From NCBI RefSeq assembly GCF_003385185.1, contig NZ_PQHZ01000054.1, positions 1-38,615 on the forward strand: DNA of 38,615 bases, written 5' to 3'. The stretch is from Amycolatopsis palatopharyngis (GTDB lineage: Bacteria > Actinomycetota > Actinomycetes > Mycobacteriales > Pseudonocardiaceae). Each line of letters begins with the position of its first letter. Position 1 is the first letter of the stretch. A program made the position numbers and the translations under genes. Shown here one piece after another: positions 28,257 through 36,365 of the stretch. Under the pieces are notes generated by a model that was not told the DNA's origin, did not search any database, and was given only the letters and a program-made list of their open reading frames with translations.

Positions 28257-30349
28257 CAGACTCCCGTCTCCTGTGGGTTGCCCGCCGGCGCGCGCACGCC
28301 CTCCGGCACCGGTGCGCCCGCTCCCGGGTAGAGGTAGCAGGCGGCACGCTGCTCCGGATTGGTCTCGGTCAGCTGAGGCTCAGCGTCGGTGCAGTGCTCC
28401 ATCACGTACGGGCACCGCGAAGCGAAGCGGCATCCTGGCGGTGGATCGATCAGATTGGGCGGGTAACCGTCGATGGACTGCAGCTCGGTGGTCTCCAGGG
28501 AGATGGTGGATGCCAACAGCCCACGCGTGTAGGGATGCTTGGGGTCGTTGAAGATCTCGTCCACCGGTCCGATCTCGACGATCTTGCCCGCGTACATCAC
28601 CGCGACCCGGTCGCAGGTCTCCGCCACGAGGCCGAGGTTGTGAGTCACCAGCAGCAGACCGATCTGCTCCTCGGAACGCAACCGGCCGAAGAGGTCCAGG
28701 ATCTGTGACTCGACGATCACGTCCAGCGCCGTCGTCGGCTCGTCGGCCACGATCACCCGCGGCTCGAGCACGATGGACAGCGCGATCATGGCGCGCTGCC
28801 GCATCCCACCGGAGAACTCGTGCGGATAGGACTCCACCCGCGTTGGCGGGATACCCATCTGGGAAAGCGCGGTGCGAGCGCGTGCGAGGGCCTCGGCCCT
28901 CGACACCCCGGGCTGGTGGGTGCGGATCATCTCGATGAAGTGGTCGCTGATCTTCATCAGCGGGTTCAGCCGCGTCATCGGCTCCTGGAAGACGAGCCCG
29001 AGGTCCTCACCGCGCTTCTTGCGGACCCTCGACTCGGACATGCCGACCATGTCCTCGCCCGCCACCTCGACCTTGCCCCGCACGACACCACCCGGCGGCA
29101 TCAGCCGCATCAACGCCCTGCCTAGCGATGTCTTTCCGCAGCCGGACTCACCGACCAGGCCCAGGCTCTCACCGGGATAGACGTCGAAGTCGACGCCGTC
29201 GACCGCCCACAACGGACCGTCCGGCGTTCGGTACCCGACCCGCAGATCGCGCACCGACACCGATGGTCGCCATCGCTCCAGCCCGGTGTCCGCCGCGCCA
29301 GCGACCGCGTTGGCGGCACCGTCGTGAGCGGACATGTCCTCGCGAGGAGCCGGCTCGATCTTCGGCCCGGTCTTACCCCTGCTGCGCAGCAGCGGGTTGA
29401 TCACGTCGTTGAGGCCCTCGCCCAGCAGGGTCAGTGCCGTCACCAGGATCACGATGGCGAGCCCTGGCCACAGCGCCGTCCACCAGACACCCGCGGGCAC
29501 GTCGGTGATGGCGCGGGAGATGTCGTAACCCCACTCCGCCGTGGGTGGCGGAACGCCGTAGCCGAGGAACCCGAGTGAAGCCAGCACCAGGATCGAGTCC
29601 GCGGCGTTGAGTGTCAGGATCACCGGCACGGTCTGCACCACGTTGAAGAACACGTAGCGCCCGAGGACAGTGCGTTCCTTCGCGCCCATCGACCGTGCGG
29701 CCTCGACGAACGGTTCCTGCTTCACCGAGAGCGTGTGGTTACGGACCACCCGGAAGTACTGCGGGATATAGACGATGCCCACGGCGGCAGCAGCGGGAAC
29801 CACGCCCGGGCTGATGATCGCGGACAGCGCGAAGCCAACGATGATTGCCAGGATCAGCGGCGGGAACGCGTACACCGAATCCATCACGGTCACCAGCACG
29901 CGGTCGATCGGGCCACCCCGGTAGCCGCTGAGCAGCCCGAGAGTCACGCCGACGATCATCGCGATCGACACCGCGAGTGCCATCACCGTGAACGCGAGGC
30001 TGGCACCGTCGATGATTCTGGCGAGCACGTCGAACTGGTCGCGCGTGGTGCCGAGTGGATGCTCGCCGGACGGCGGCTGCAATGCCTCGATGGGTTCGAA
30101 CTCGCCGGGCGCCACCTCGACGCGGTACTGGGTACCGCCGAACTCGTAGATCAGCGGGCCGATGAACGCGGCGAGCAGGAAAAGCACCACGACGCCGAGG
30201 CCGCTGAAGATCAGCACCCTCGACACCCGGCTGGCCCGCCGGAACGGCATCCACGCGTGCGCGAGCCGGGCAGCTACACCAGTCTTCGTCTCACCGGTCT
30301 CCGGATCACGGCGGACCGGGCCGACGGCGTCCACATTCTCTGTACTCAT
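28256..30349 (-). CDS. Peptide ABC importer, fused permease (DppC) and ATPase (DppD)
   Basis: A 697-residue fusion. Residues 1 to about 330 form a DppC/OppC permease: an N-terminal TM (VLIFSGLGVVVLFLLAAFIG), an external loop with HPLGTTRDQFDVLARI, and the EAA loop VEAARSMGAKERTVLGRYVF. Near 330-365 is a charged Ala-rich linker. From about 370 to 697 is a DppD ATPase: Walker A GESGCGKTS (~406), signature FSGGMRQR, Walker B VIVADEPTTALD, and the HPYTRGLL tail with GCRFASRCPYVMEHC. Family members are normally two proteins; fusions occur in actinobacteria. It starts 13 bp after the DppB-like gene. Confidence 0.93.
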   Translation of the reverse strand: MSTENVDAVGPVRRDPETGETKTGVAARLAHAWMPFRRASRVSRVLIFSGLGVVVLFLLAAFIGPLIYEFGGTQYRVEVAPGEFEPIEALQPPSGEHPLGTTRDQFDVLARIIDGASLAFTVMALAVSIAMIVGVTLGLLSGYRGGPIDRVLVTVMDSVYAFPPLILAIIVGFALSAIISPGVVPAAAAVGIVYIPQYFRVVRNHTLSVKQEPFVEAARSMGAKERTVLGRYVFFNVVQTVPVILTLNAADSILVLASLGFLGYGVPPPTAEWGYDISRAITDVPAGVWWTALWPGLAIVILVTALTLLGEGLNDVINPLLRSRGKTGPKIEPAPREDMSAHDGAANAVAGAADTGLERWRPSVSVRDLRVGYRTPDGPLWAVDGVDFDVYPGESLGLVGESGCGKTSLGRALMRLMPPGGVVRGKVEVAGEDMVGMSESRVRKKRGEDLGLVFQEPMTRLNPLMKISDHFIEMIRTHQPGVSRAEALARARTALSQMGIPPTRVESYPHEFSGGMRQRAMIALSIVLEPRVIVADEPTTALDVIVESQILDLFGRLRSEEQIGLLLVTHNLGLVAETCDRVAVMYAGKIVEIGPVDEIFNDPKHPYTRGLLASTISLETTELQSIDGYPPNLIDPPPGCRFASRCPYVMEHCTDAEPQLTETNPEQRAACYLYPGAGAPVPEGVRAPAGNPQETGV

Positions 30350-30362
30350 GCGGGCAACCTCC

Positions 30363-31388
30363 TCAGTACCGCACTCGTGGGTCGACCAGCCCAGTGACGA
30401 CGTCGATAAGCAACGAAACTCCCACGATCACCAGTGCGATGAAGGTGACGATGCCCTGCACCGCCGCGTAGTCGCGCTGAGCGATGAAGTCGACCAGTGC
30501 CTGCGCCAGCCCCGGCCAGTTGAACGTTCGCTCGGTCAGGACCGCATTGCCGAGCAGCAGTGCGAACTGCAGTCCCATGATGGTCACGATCGGGATGAGC
30601 GCGGTCTTGAACCCGTACCGGTAGAGCACGTTGCGCTCGCGCAATCCTCTCGCCCGCGCCGCCTCCACGTAATCCGAGCGCAGGGTCTGCATCATGTTGA
30701 CCCGCACCAGCCGGATGAAGATTCCGCCGACGAGCAGGCCGAGGGTGACCGCGGGCAGGATCAGGTGCTCGAGCGTGCTCTGCAGGGCGGCCATATCGCC
30801 GGTGATGATCGAGTCAAGCACGTAGAACCCGGTGATCGACTCCGGCGCGTCGAAGCCTCCTGCTCGCCCGCTGCTCGGCAGCCAGCCCAGCTTGACCGCG
30901 AAGAACAGTTGCGCGAGCAGCCCGGTCCAGAACACCGGGGCGGCGTAGATGACGATGCCGAACAGGCGCCCGCCGATGTCGAACGGGGTGTCGCGGAGAC
31001 GCCCGGAGAGGCCGCCCACCAGGATGCCGACCGTCACCGCCACGAGCATTCCCGCCAGCGCCAGCTCCATGGTGGCCGGCGCGGTTTCCACCACGATCTC
31101 GACCACGCCGCGCGGGTCGGTGACCGGAGTACCGAAGTCGCCGGTCAGCACACCGCCCATGTATTCGAAATACTGCACGATCAACGGGTCGTTGAGACCC
31201 ATCGCGTTCTGCGCCGCCTCGATCTGCGCCGGCGTCGCCCGCCCACCGAGGGTGGCCGTTACCGGGTCGCCGGGAATCGCGCGCAACAGCAAGAAAACCA
31301 GAGTGAGCAGAATCAGCACCATCGGAATGGCGAGGAGCAGCCGAACAACAATGTAACGGCCCAACGAACCAGGTTTCACGCCTGCCAA
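30363..31388 (-). CDS. Peptide ABC importer permease (DppB-like)
   Basis: A 341-residue permease with six TM segments. The family N-terminus is YIVVRLLLAIPMVLILLTLVF, followed by RAIPGDPVTATLGGRATPAQIEAAQNAMGL. The EAA loop VEAARARGLRERNVLYRYGFK contacts the ATPases. It ends in VDPRVRY as most DppB proteins do. The TTG start at 31388 has AAGGAAGG upstream; a GTG three codons later is the alternative. It lies 93 bp after the binding-protein gene, separated by a large hairpin that probably reduces expression relative to the binding protein. Confidence 0.94.
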   Translation of the reverse strand: MAGVKPGSLGRYIVVRLLLAIPMVLILLTLVFLLLRAIPGDPVTATLGGRATPAQIEAAQNAMGLNDPLIVQYFEYMGGVLTGDFGTPVTDPRGVVEIVVETAPATMELALAGMLVAVTVGILVGGLSGRLRDTPFDIGGRLFGIVIYAAPVFWTGLLAQLFFAVKLGWLPSSGRAGGFDAPESITGFYVLDSIITGDMAALQSTLEHLILPAVTLGLLVGGIFIRLVRVNMMQTLRSDYVEAARARGLRERNVLYRYGFKTALIPIVTIMGLQFALLLGNAVLTERTFNWPGLAQALVDFIAQRDYAAVQGIVTFIALVIVGVSLLIDVVTGLVDPRVRY

Positions 31389-31414
31389 GACCTTCCTTTG
31401 TGAGGCGCCAGACC

Positions 31415-31456
31415 GGGACGGACCTCGGCGGCCGTGCAGGCCGCCGAGACCGTCCC
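31415..31456 (-). terminator. Intra-operon hairpin between binding protein and permease genes
   Basis: CTCGGCGGCC (31424-31433) / GGCCGCCGAG (31439-31448) with a 5-nt loop, extended by GGGACGG / CCGTCCC (31415-31421 / 31450-31456) after a small internal loop. It lies 25-66 bp past the binding-protein stop. A partial terminator or 3' stabiliser here would favour excess binding protein. Confidence 0.72.
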
Positions 31457-31481
31457 GATATGCGTTATTCCACCCTGTCCA

Positions 31482-33122
31482 CTACTGCTTCGACAGCAGG
31501 TTGAAGCGGAACACCTGGGAAGCGTCCATCGTCTCCTCCAGGCCCTGGATGTTGTTCCTCGCAAAGGCGAACGGCGTTTGGACGTACAGCGGAACGATCG
31601 GCGCGTCCTCGGCCGCCAGCTGCTGGATCTCCTTGAACGTTTCCATTCGCTGCGGTGAGTCCGAGCTGTCCGCGGTCTGCTCCTGGGCGATCAGCTCGTC
31701 CATCTTCGGGTTGTCGTAGTTCTGCGTGTAACCCTTGGAGTCGTAGAACGGCTGGATGTAGTTGTCCGGGTCGAGGAAGTCCGGGTACCAGCCCAGCAGG
31801 TACGTCGGGTACGGGCTGGTGGCGGCTGGGGCGTTGTTGTCGGAGTACTGCGCCCACTCGGCGTTCTGCACGTTCACCTTGAACATGCCGCTCTCCTCCA
31901 GCATCCGGCCGATCTCCTGGGCCAGAGCGGTCTCGGTGTCACCGTAGTGCCCGCTCGACTCGTGCCAGAGGTCGATGGAGACTGGCTCGTCCAGGAAGTC
32001 GCTGGCGTTCTTGCCCTCGTAGAAGTCCTTGAACGCGGGCACGTTGGCATCCTCGAACAGCGGCGGGACCATCGAGTACAACGGCTCCGCGCCACCCGCG
32101 AGCACGTTGTCGACCAGACGCTGCCGGTCGATCGTGGCGGCGATCGCCTGCCGGACACTCTTTTCGCTGATCACCTTGTTCTTCGGATCGATGTTGAACA
32201 CCATGTACCGGATCGAGGCGCCCTTGCCCTCGACGGTCTTGATGTCCTCGCTGTTCTGCAGACTCTCCCGCTGTTCCGGAGTGAGCTCGCGGAAGGCCAC
32301 GTCAATGTCGCCGGACTGCAGAGCCGCCTGCATCTGGGAACTCTCGGCGAAGAACCTGACCAGCACCTGGTCGTTCTTCGATGGCTCGCCGAAGTAGTCC
32401 GCGAACTTGCTGAGTTCGATCGACTCGTTCTGCCGGAACTCCTCGAGTGTGTACGGGCCGGCGGCGATCAGTTCCTGGTTGAGGAAGGAGTCCTTCTCCT
32501 CCTGCGGCGCGTCCTCCGGCAGGGGCCCCTCTGGGGACTTGAAGGCACCGTCCGAGGGGACGATGGTCGCCACGTTGTAGGCCAGCTTCGCACCGAAGGT
32601 GATGTCGGGCTCCGCCAGTGTGATCACCACGGTCTGCGGGTCGGGGGTCTCGATGCTATCGATGCCGCCCAGCAGGAAGCTGGCGCCGTCCGGGTGGGCG
32701 ATCCACCTGGCGCGGTTGAGCGAGAACTTCACGTCCTCACTGGTCAGGTCCGAACCGTCGTGGAACTTGACGCCCTGCCGCAGCTTGAACGTGTATGTCT
32801 TTTCGTCCTCGCTGATCTCCGGCTCGGCCGCTGCCAGGTCCGGGCTCGGATCCGTCTCGCCTGGCTTGTAGCTGACCAGCGTCGCGCCGACGTTGTCAAT
32901 GATCGTGCCGCACATGTAGCTGTAGCACTCGGCAGGGTCGAGCGAGGGCACGTCGTCGTTGGTGCCGATGATGATGCCACCACCACCGCCGTCACCACCG
33001 CCGCCTTGGCCGCCGTCACCACCGCAGGCACTCAGCACCATGGTGATGGCCGCCGTGCCGGCGATTCCCGCCCGTCGCAGCCGGCTTGGCCGCGATGCGC
33101 GGATCGTTCGCGTACTGGTCAT
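31482..33122 (-). CDS. Peptide/solute-binding lipoprotein (SBP family 5)
   Basis: A 546-residue DppA/OppA-type binding protein. A signal peptide with lipobox LSAC gives lipid-anchored Cys33, followed by a very Gly-rich tether (about residues 34-50). SBP_bac_5 landmarks include TYTFKLRQGVKFHDGSDLTSEDVKFS, FNIDPKN and SEKSVRQAIAATIDRQRLV. LLGWYPDFLDPDNYIQPF near the C-terminus contacts the ligand backbone in relatives. The ATG at 33122 has GAGGTG 7-9 bp upstream. It is first gene of the importer operon; a promoter with TAGGGT at -10 is visible upstream. The ligand (oligopeptide or another solute) cannot be set from sequence alone. Confidence 0.95.
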   Translation of the reverse strand: MTSTRTIRASRPSRLRRAGIAGTAAITMVLSACGGDGGQGGGGDGGGGGIIIGTNDDVPSLDPAECYSYMCGTIIDNVGATLVSYKPGETDPSPDLAAAEPEISEDEKTYTFKLRQGVKFHDGSDLTSEDVKFSLNRARWIAHPDGASFLLGGIDSIETPDPQTVVITLAEPDITFGAKLAYNVATIVPSDGAFKSPEGPLPEDAPQEEKDSFLNQELIAAGPYTLEEFRQNESIELSKFADYFGEPSKNDQVLVRFFAESSQMQAALQSGDIDVAFRELTPEQRESLQNSEDIKTVEGKGASIRYMVFNIDPKNKVISEKSVRQAIAATIDRQRLVDNVLAGGAEPLYSMVPPLFEDANVPAFKDFYEGKNASDFLDEPVSIDLWHESSGHYGDTETALAQEIGRMLEESGMFKVNVQNAEWAQYSDNNAPAATSPYPTYLLGWYPDFLDPDNYIQPFYDSKGYTQNYDNPKMDELIAQEQTADSSDSPQRMETFKEIQQLAAEDAPIVPLYVQTPFAFARNNIQGLEETMDASQVFRFNLLSKQ

Positions 33123-33163
33123 TACACACCTCGGTTGTGTCCGGATTCCGTGCGATGGGACAC

Positions 33164-33191
33164 ACCCTAGATCAGCTACCGTCGCCACCAA
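33164..33191 (-). promoter_or_regulatory. Promoter of the importer operon
   Basis: On the minus strand a -35 TTGGTG (33191-33186) and a -10 TAGGGT (33169-33164) with a 16-bp spacer, 41 bp before the binding-protein ATG. Confidence 0.5.
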
Positions 33192-33672
33192 CCGCGAAGC
33201 GGGTCACGATCCGGAAACCAACAGAGAGTGAACAGGGTGAATTTTTGTCACCCGAATGGACACCACTAAGAGCGGACCCTCAAAGCCGGGTCGCTTCGAC
33301 GCCGAACCAGCTGACCTCAAAGGCCTGCCAGCGCGTCAGATCTACCTGTTGAGCAGCGGCTTCCCGGACTTCTGAGCGCACGAGCCACGGGTAGCCGAAC
33401 CGGACCGACGACTCGGTACACGTGCAACAAGAAGGGGTACACGGAGGCGCGGTCAGTGGATACGCTCGCCAAGATTGGAAATTTTTGAATACTTAGAGTG
33501 ACAAGTTGGCCTGAATGGCGGGGTTCATTGCTCCATTCGGTGGCCAGAAGCTGCCTGCGTGATCCCGTCTCTCGCCTCCGAGCCGGAACACGAGACAGCA
33601 GCGCATGGGACGGACCTCGATACGGAGATCCGACTTACCGCAGTCCGTCGGGCACGACCGTGTCAGGGAATG
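33192..33672. other. Intergenic region without a recognisable gene
   Basis: About 480 bp between the importer promoter and the kinase stop. Short forward frames occur but lack SD, codon bias and similarity to anything I know. A conspicuously A+T-rich patch around 33478-33500 (GAAATTTTTGAATACTT) stands out against the GC background and could be a promoter or protein-binding site. No tRNA-like cloverleaf or TTCGANNCC box was found. Confidence 0.5.
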
Positions 33673-34242
33673 TCAGAGAACCTTGTCTGCACGGGTGCAG
33701 GTCGCGTCGACGGTGAACCAGCCTCGCTCGAACTCCTGCCACGCGCGCAGTTCGGCCCTGGTCTGCTCGCCGTCGCGCGCGACACTTCTCGCCAAGCGTT
33801 CTGCCGGTTCAGGGCCACTGAGCCAGCACAAGTAGGACAGCAGTGGGCGGATGGAAGCACGTCCGGCCGACACACCTTCCAGGACCAGAACCGCAGGCGG
33901 GTGCACCGTGACCCACGCACCGAGCACGGGAACGCCGCTGCTCCAGTCCATCCGGCGGTACCGCCCAGGACGCCCCGCCGCGATCTCGTCCAACACGCCC
34001 TCGGCAAGGCGTGGCCACCAGCCCACCGGGTCGTCCCAGGTGGCGAAGTCGTCCGTGGGAACGAGAGCAGCGCTGACGCCGGCCCCGCGCAGCCCGGCGC
34101 AGACCGCTCCGGCCAGGGTGGACTTACCCGAGCCGGATGGGCCGTCGATGGCGAGCAGGCGAGTGGCGCCGAGCCGGGGCGGTGCCGCGAGTACGGCACG
34201 AACGACCGCGGTGGTGTCCGGATCCAGCAGATCCACCACCAC
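33673..34242 (-). CDS. P-loop kinase of the uridine kinase family
   Basis: A 189-residue P-loop NTPase. Walker A GPSGSGKST is at 34-42, preceded by LLAIDG. A DDFATWDDP segment follows (the usual acidic substrate-binding part of uridine/pantothenate-type kinases), with YRRMDW, VLVLEGVSAG (Walker B-like) and an arginine-rich lid (AERLARSVARDGE). It probably phosphorylates a nucleoside or a small hydroxyl substrate. It starts at one of three consecutive GTG codons (34242 is the most upstream), 8 bp after the recR stop, so it is likely translated from the recR message. Its start has no good SD. Confidence 0.85.
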   Translation of the reverse strand: MVVDLLDPDTTAVVRAVLAAPPRLGATRLLAIDGPSGSGKSTLAGAVCAGLRGAGVSAALVPTDDFATWDDPVGWWPRLAEGVLDEIAAGRPGRYRRMDWSSGVPVLGAWVTVHPPAVLVLEGVSAGRASIRPLLSYLCWLSGPEPAERLARSVARDGEQTRAELRAWQEFERGWFTVDATCTRADKVL

Positions 34243-34250
34243 GGCCGCCG

Positions 34251-34847
34251 TCAGAGTGTGCGGCGTCCGGACAGGGCCCGGCCGAGGGTGAGTTCGTCGG
34301 CGAACTCGAGGTCGCCACCCATCGGCAGACCGGAGGCCAATCGGGTGACGGTGAGTCCTGGGAAGTCACGCAGCATGCGCACGAGATAGGTCGCGGTGGC
34401 CTCGCCCTCGGTGTTCGGGTCGGTCGCGATGATCACCTCGGTGACCTCCTCCGCGCCGATCCTGGTCAGCAGCTGACGCATGCGTAGCTGGTCCGGGCCG
34501 ATGCCCGACAACGGGTCGAGTGAGCCTCCGAGCACGTGATAGCGCCCGCGGAACTCGCGGGTGCGTTCCACGGCGAGGACGTCCTTTGGCTCCTCGACCA
34601 CGCAGATGAGGCCAGGGTCCCGGCGCAGGTCCCGGCAGATGCGGCACTGGACCTGCTCGGAGACGTTGCCGCAGATCTCGCAGAACTGCACGCCTTCCTT
34701 GACCTTGCCGAGGATCTCCTGCAGGCGGGAGATGTCCGCCGGTTCGGTGGCCAGCAGATGGAAGGCGATGCGCTGGGCGCTTTTCGGACCGACGCCGGGC
34801 AAGCGCCCGAGTTCGTCGATGAGGTCCTGGACTACTCCTTCGTACAA
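34251..34847 (-). CDS. recR: Recombination mediator RecR
   Basis: A 198-residue RecR, the clamp-like partner of RecO/RecF that helps load RecA on gapped DNA. It has a helix-hairpin-helix (GRLPGVGPKSAQRIAFHLL), a four-cysteine zinc finger (Cys56, 59, 68, 71), and a Toprim domain with VIIATDPNTEGEATATYL. The C-terminus (LASGLPMGGDLEFADELTLGRAL) is the conserved Walker-B-like RecR end. The TTG at 34847 gives the standard N-terminus MYEGVVQDLIDELG; SD is weak. It follows ybaB by 168 bp on the same strand, the near-universal ybaB-recR pairing. Confidence 0.96.
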   Translation of the reverse strand: MYEGVVQDLIDELGRLPGVGPKSAQRIAFHLLATEPADISRLQEILGKVKEGVQFCEICGNVSEQVQCRICRDLRRDPGLICVVEEPKDVLAVERTREFRGRYHVLGGSLDPLSGIGPDQLRMRQLLTRIGAEEVTEVIIATDPNTEGEATATYLVRMLRDFPGLTVTRLASGLPMGGDLEFADELTLGRALSGRRTL

Positions 34848-35015
34848 GTCAGTGCCTGTCTGAGAACTCGGGTCCGCGATCGAGTCGCCAGGGCTCTGAC
34901 GCCCAGCGACTTTCCAGTCCTGTTGCTCGACGCCCTGCCGCCTCGATAGCGGGACTGCGTCAGCCGAGTTTCACTAATCACCACGACCTCGTAATCCACC
35001 GTTCCCAGACGCCGT

Positions 35016-35393
35016 TCAGTGACCGGGCAGACCGAGGCTGCCGCCGAGGCCGCCGAGATCCGGCATTCCGCCGCCACCGCCGAGCCCGCCCGCGAGTGGT
35101 CCCAGCTTCTCCTCGGTGAGCTTCTGCGCGGTCGCCATTCCGTCGCGGACCGCGGCGACGACGAGATCCGCGAGCGTTTCGGTGTCCTCGGGGTCGACGA
35201 CCTTGGGGTCGATCGTGAGGTCCTTCAGCTCCATGCCGCCGGACACTGTCGCGGTGACCAGCCCACCGCCCGCTGTGCCGGTCACCTCGGTCTCGGCGAG
35301 TTCCTGCTGCGCCGTGACCAGCTGTTCCTGCATCTTCTGGGCCTGCTGCAGAATCTGCTGCATGTCGGGCATTCCGCCGCCGGGTTGCACCAT
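35016..35393 (-). CDS. YbaB/EbfC nucleoid-associated protein
   Basis: A 125-residue YbaB/EbfC-family DNA-binding protein. The core is a long helix (MQQILQQAQKMQEQLVTAQQEL) and a three-strand sheet (VTGTAGGGLVTATVSGGMEL, LTIDPKVVDP), forming a dimer that binds DNA. Both ends are Gly/Met-rich (MVQPGGGMPDM and GGLGGGGGMPDLGGLGG), longer than in E. coli. The ATG at 35393 has GGAAG 8 bp upstream. It is first gene of ybaB-recR-kinase and divergent from the amidase with 63 bp between. Confidence 0.95.
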   Translation of the reverse strand: MVQPGGGMPDMQQILQQAQKMQEQLVTAQQELAETEVTGTAGGGLVTATVSGGMELKDLTIDPKVVDPEDTETLADLVVAAVRDGMATAQKLTEEKLGPLAGGLGGGGGMPDLGGLGGSLGLPGH

Positions 35394-35456
35394 GATGTCG
35401 GCTTCCGATCGTTGACTCGCCAGTACTGTCTTCAGCGTAGTCGTACCGGTGGCACA

Positions 35457-36272
35457 GTGTTCACCGTGCGGGGTCGTGTCGTTGTGCTGGCGGTTCTCGG
35501 GTCGGCCCTGCTCGCGGGTTGCGGCCCCGGCGATACCGAGGCCCCGGCCGTCACCACTGGCTCCGCGATCGCGAGCAGCCAGTCCTCGGCCCCTCCGGCG
35601 CCGCGCACGTCCGTGCCGGAGCCCGTGCCGGTGGTCGTGCTGGATCCAGGGCACAACGGTGGCAACGCGGCAGCACCCGGCGAGGTGAACCGGAAGGTTC
35701 CGGCTGGCCGGGGCAGGACGAAGGCCTGCAACACCACCGGAACCGCCACCGACGCCGGATTCGCTGAGCACGCGTTCAATTTCGACGTCGCGAATCGCGT
35801 GAGCGACATTCTCACCGCGCAAGGCGTGCGCGTGATCTTCACCCGTGAGGACAACACCGGCGTGGGGCCGTGTGTCGACGAACGGGCGCGGATCGGCAAC
35901 GACAGCGGGGCCGACGCCGTCGTCTCCATCCACGCCGACGGTGCCACGACCCCCGGCGCACGGGGCTTTCATATCGCCCACTCCGCGCCCGCGCTCAATG
36001 AAGCGCAGGGAGCGCCGGCCCAGGAGCTGGCCCGCGAACTGCGAGCCGATTTGCTGGCAGCGGATTTCCCGCTGTCGACGTATATCGGTGAGGGTGGCCT
36101 TTCCCCGCGCGACGACCTCGCCGGGATGAACCTGTCGACGCGGCCCTCGGTGCTCCTCGAATGTGGCAACATGCGCAACCCTGCCGAGGCCGCGATGATG
36201 TCCACTCCGGACGGACGGCAACGCTATGCGGACGCGATCGCAGCGGGGATCGCGTCCTATCTGGACCTTTGA
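35457..36272 (+). CDS. N-acetylmuramoyl-L-alanine amidase (Amidase_3), lipoprotein
   Basis: A 271-residue cell-wall amidase cleaving the bond between MurNAc and L-alanine. A signal peptide with lipobox LAGC (Cys22) is followed by a Ser/Pro-rich spacer and the zinc domain: His66 (DPGHNGG), Glu104 (FAEHAFNFD), His159 (SIHADG) and catalytic Glu235 (LLECGNM). Cys91 and Cys139 could form a disulfide. It resembles M. tuberculosis Rv3717, which also lies beside ybaB-recR (from memory), but the lipobox suggests membrane anchoring here. The GTG at 35457 has GGTGG a few bases upstream; a GTG at 35466 is the alternative. Confidence 0.93.
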   Translation: MFTVRGRVVVLAVLGSALLAGCGPGDTEAPAVTTGSAIASSQSSAPPAPRTSVPEPVPVVVLDPGHNGGNAAAPGEVNRKVPAGRGRTKACNTTGTATDAGFAEHAFNFDVANRVSDILTAQGVRVIFTREDNTGVGPCVDERARIGNDSGADAVVSIHADGATTPGARGFHIAHSAPALNEAQGAPAQELARELRADLLAADFPLSTYIGEGGLSPRDDLAGMNLSTRPSVLLECGNMRNPAEAAMMSTPDGRQRYADAIAAGIASYLDL

Positions 36273-36288
36273 CCCGACGCGAAAGTCA

Positions 36289-36351
36289 GGGTTGGCAGCG
36301 GAAAAAGCCCTTGGTGATCTTGCTTGGGGGTACTTGCAAACGCTCCAACCC
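36289..36351. other. Possible long-range stem between amidase and dnaX
   Basis: GGGTTGG-c-AGCG (36289-36300) can pair with CGCT-CCAACCC (36341-36351) around a 40-nt loop, between convergent amidase and dnaX. It could be a terminator, but the loop is long and the evidence is weak. Confidence 0.3.
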
Positions 36352-36365
36352 GGGTGCGGGAGGGG

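Noticed and set aside
26517..28331. 604-codon plus-strand frame opposite the DppF-like ATPase
   Set aside because: Antisense shadow; the minus strand has all ATPase motifs.
29330..29390. Frameshift or assembly error producing the DppC-DppD fusion
   Set aside because: The frame is continuous with normal codon usage through the linker, and such fusions are known; kept as a real fusion.
33478..33672. tRNA or small structured RNA near recR
   Set aside because: No T-loop consensus or cloverleaf could be formed; only an A+T-rich patch is evident.
33559..34389. 276-codon plus-strand frame over the kinase and recR end
   Set aside because: The minus strand has a P-loop kinase and RecR; the plus frame is composition-driven.
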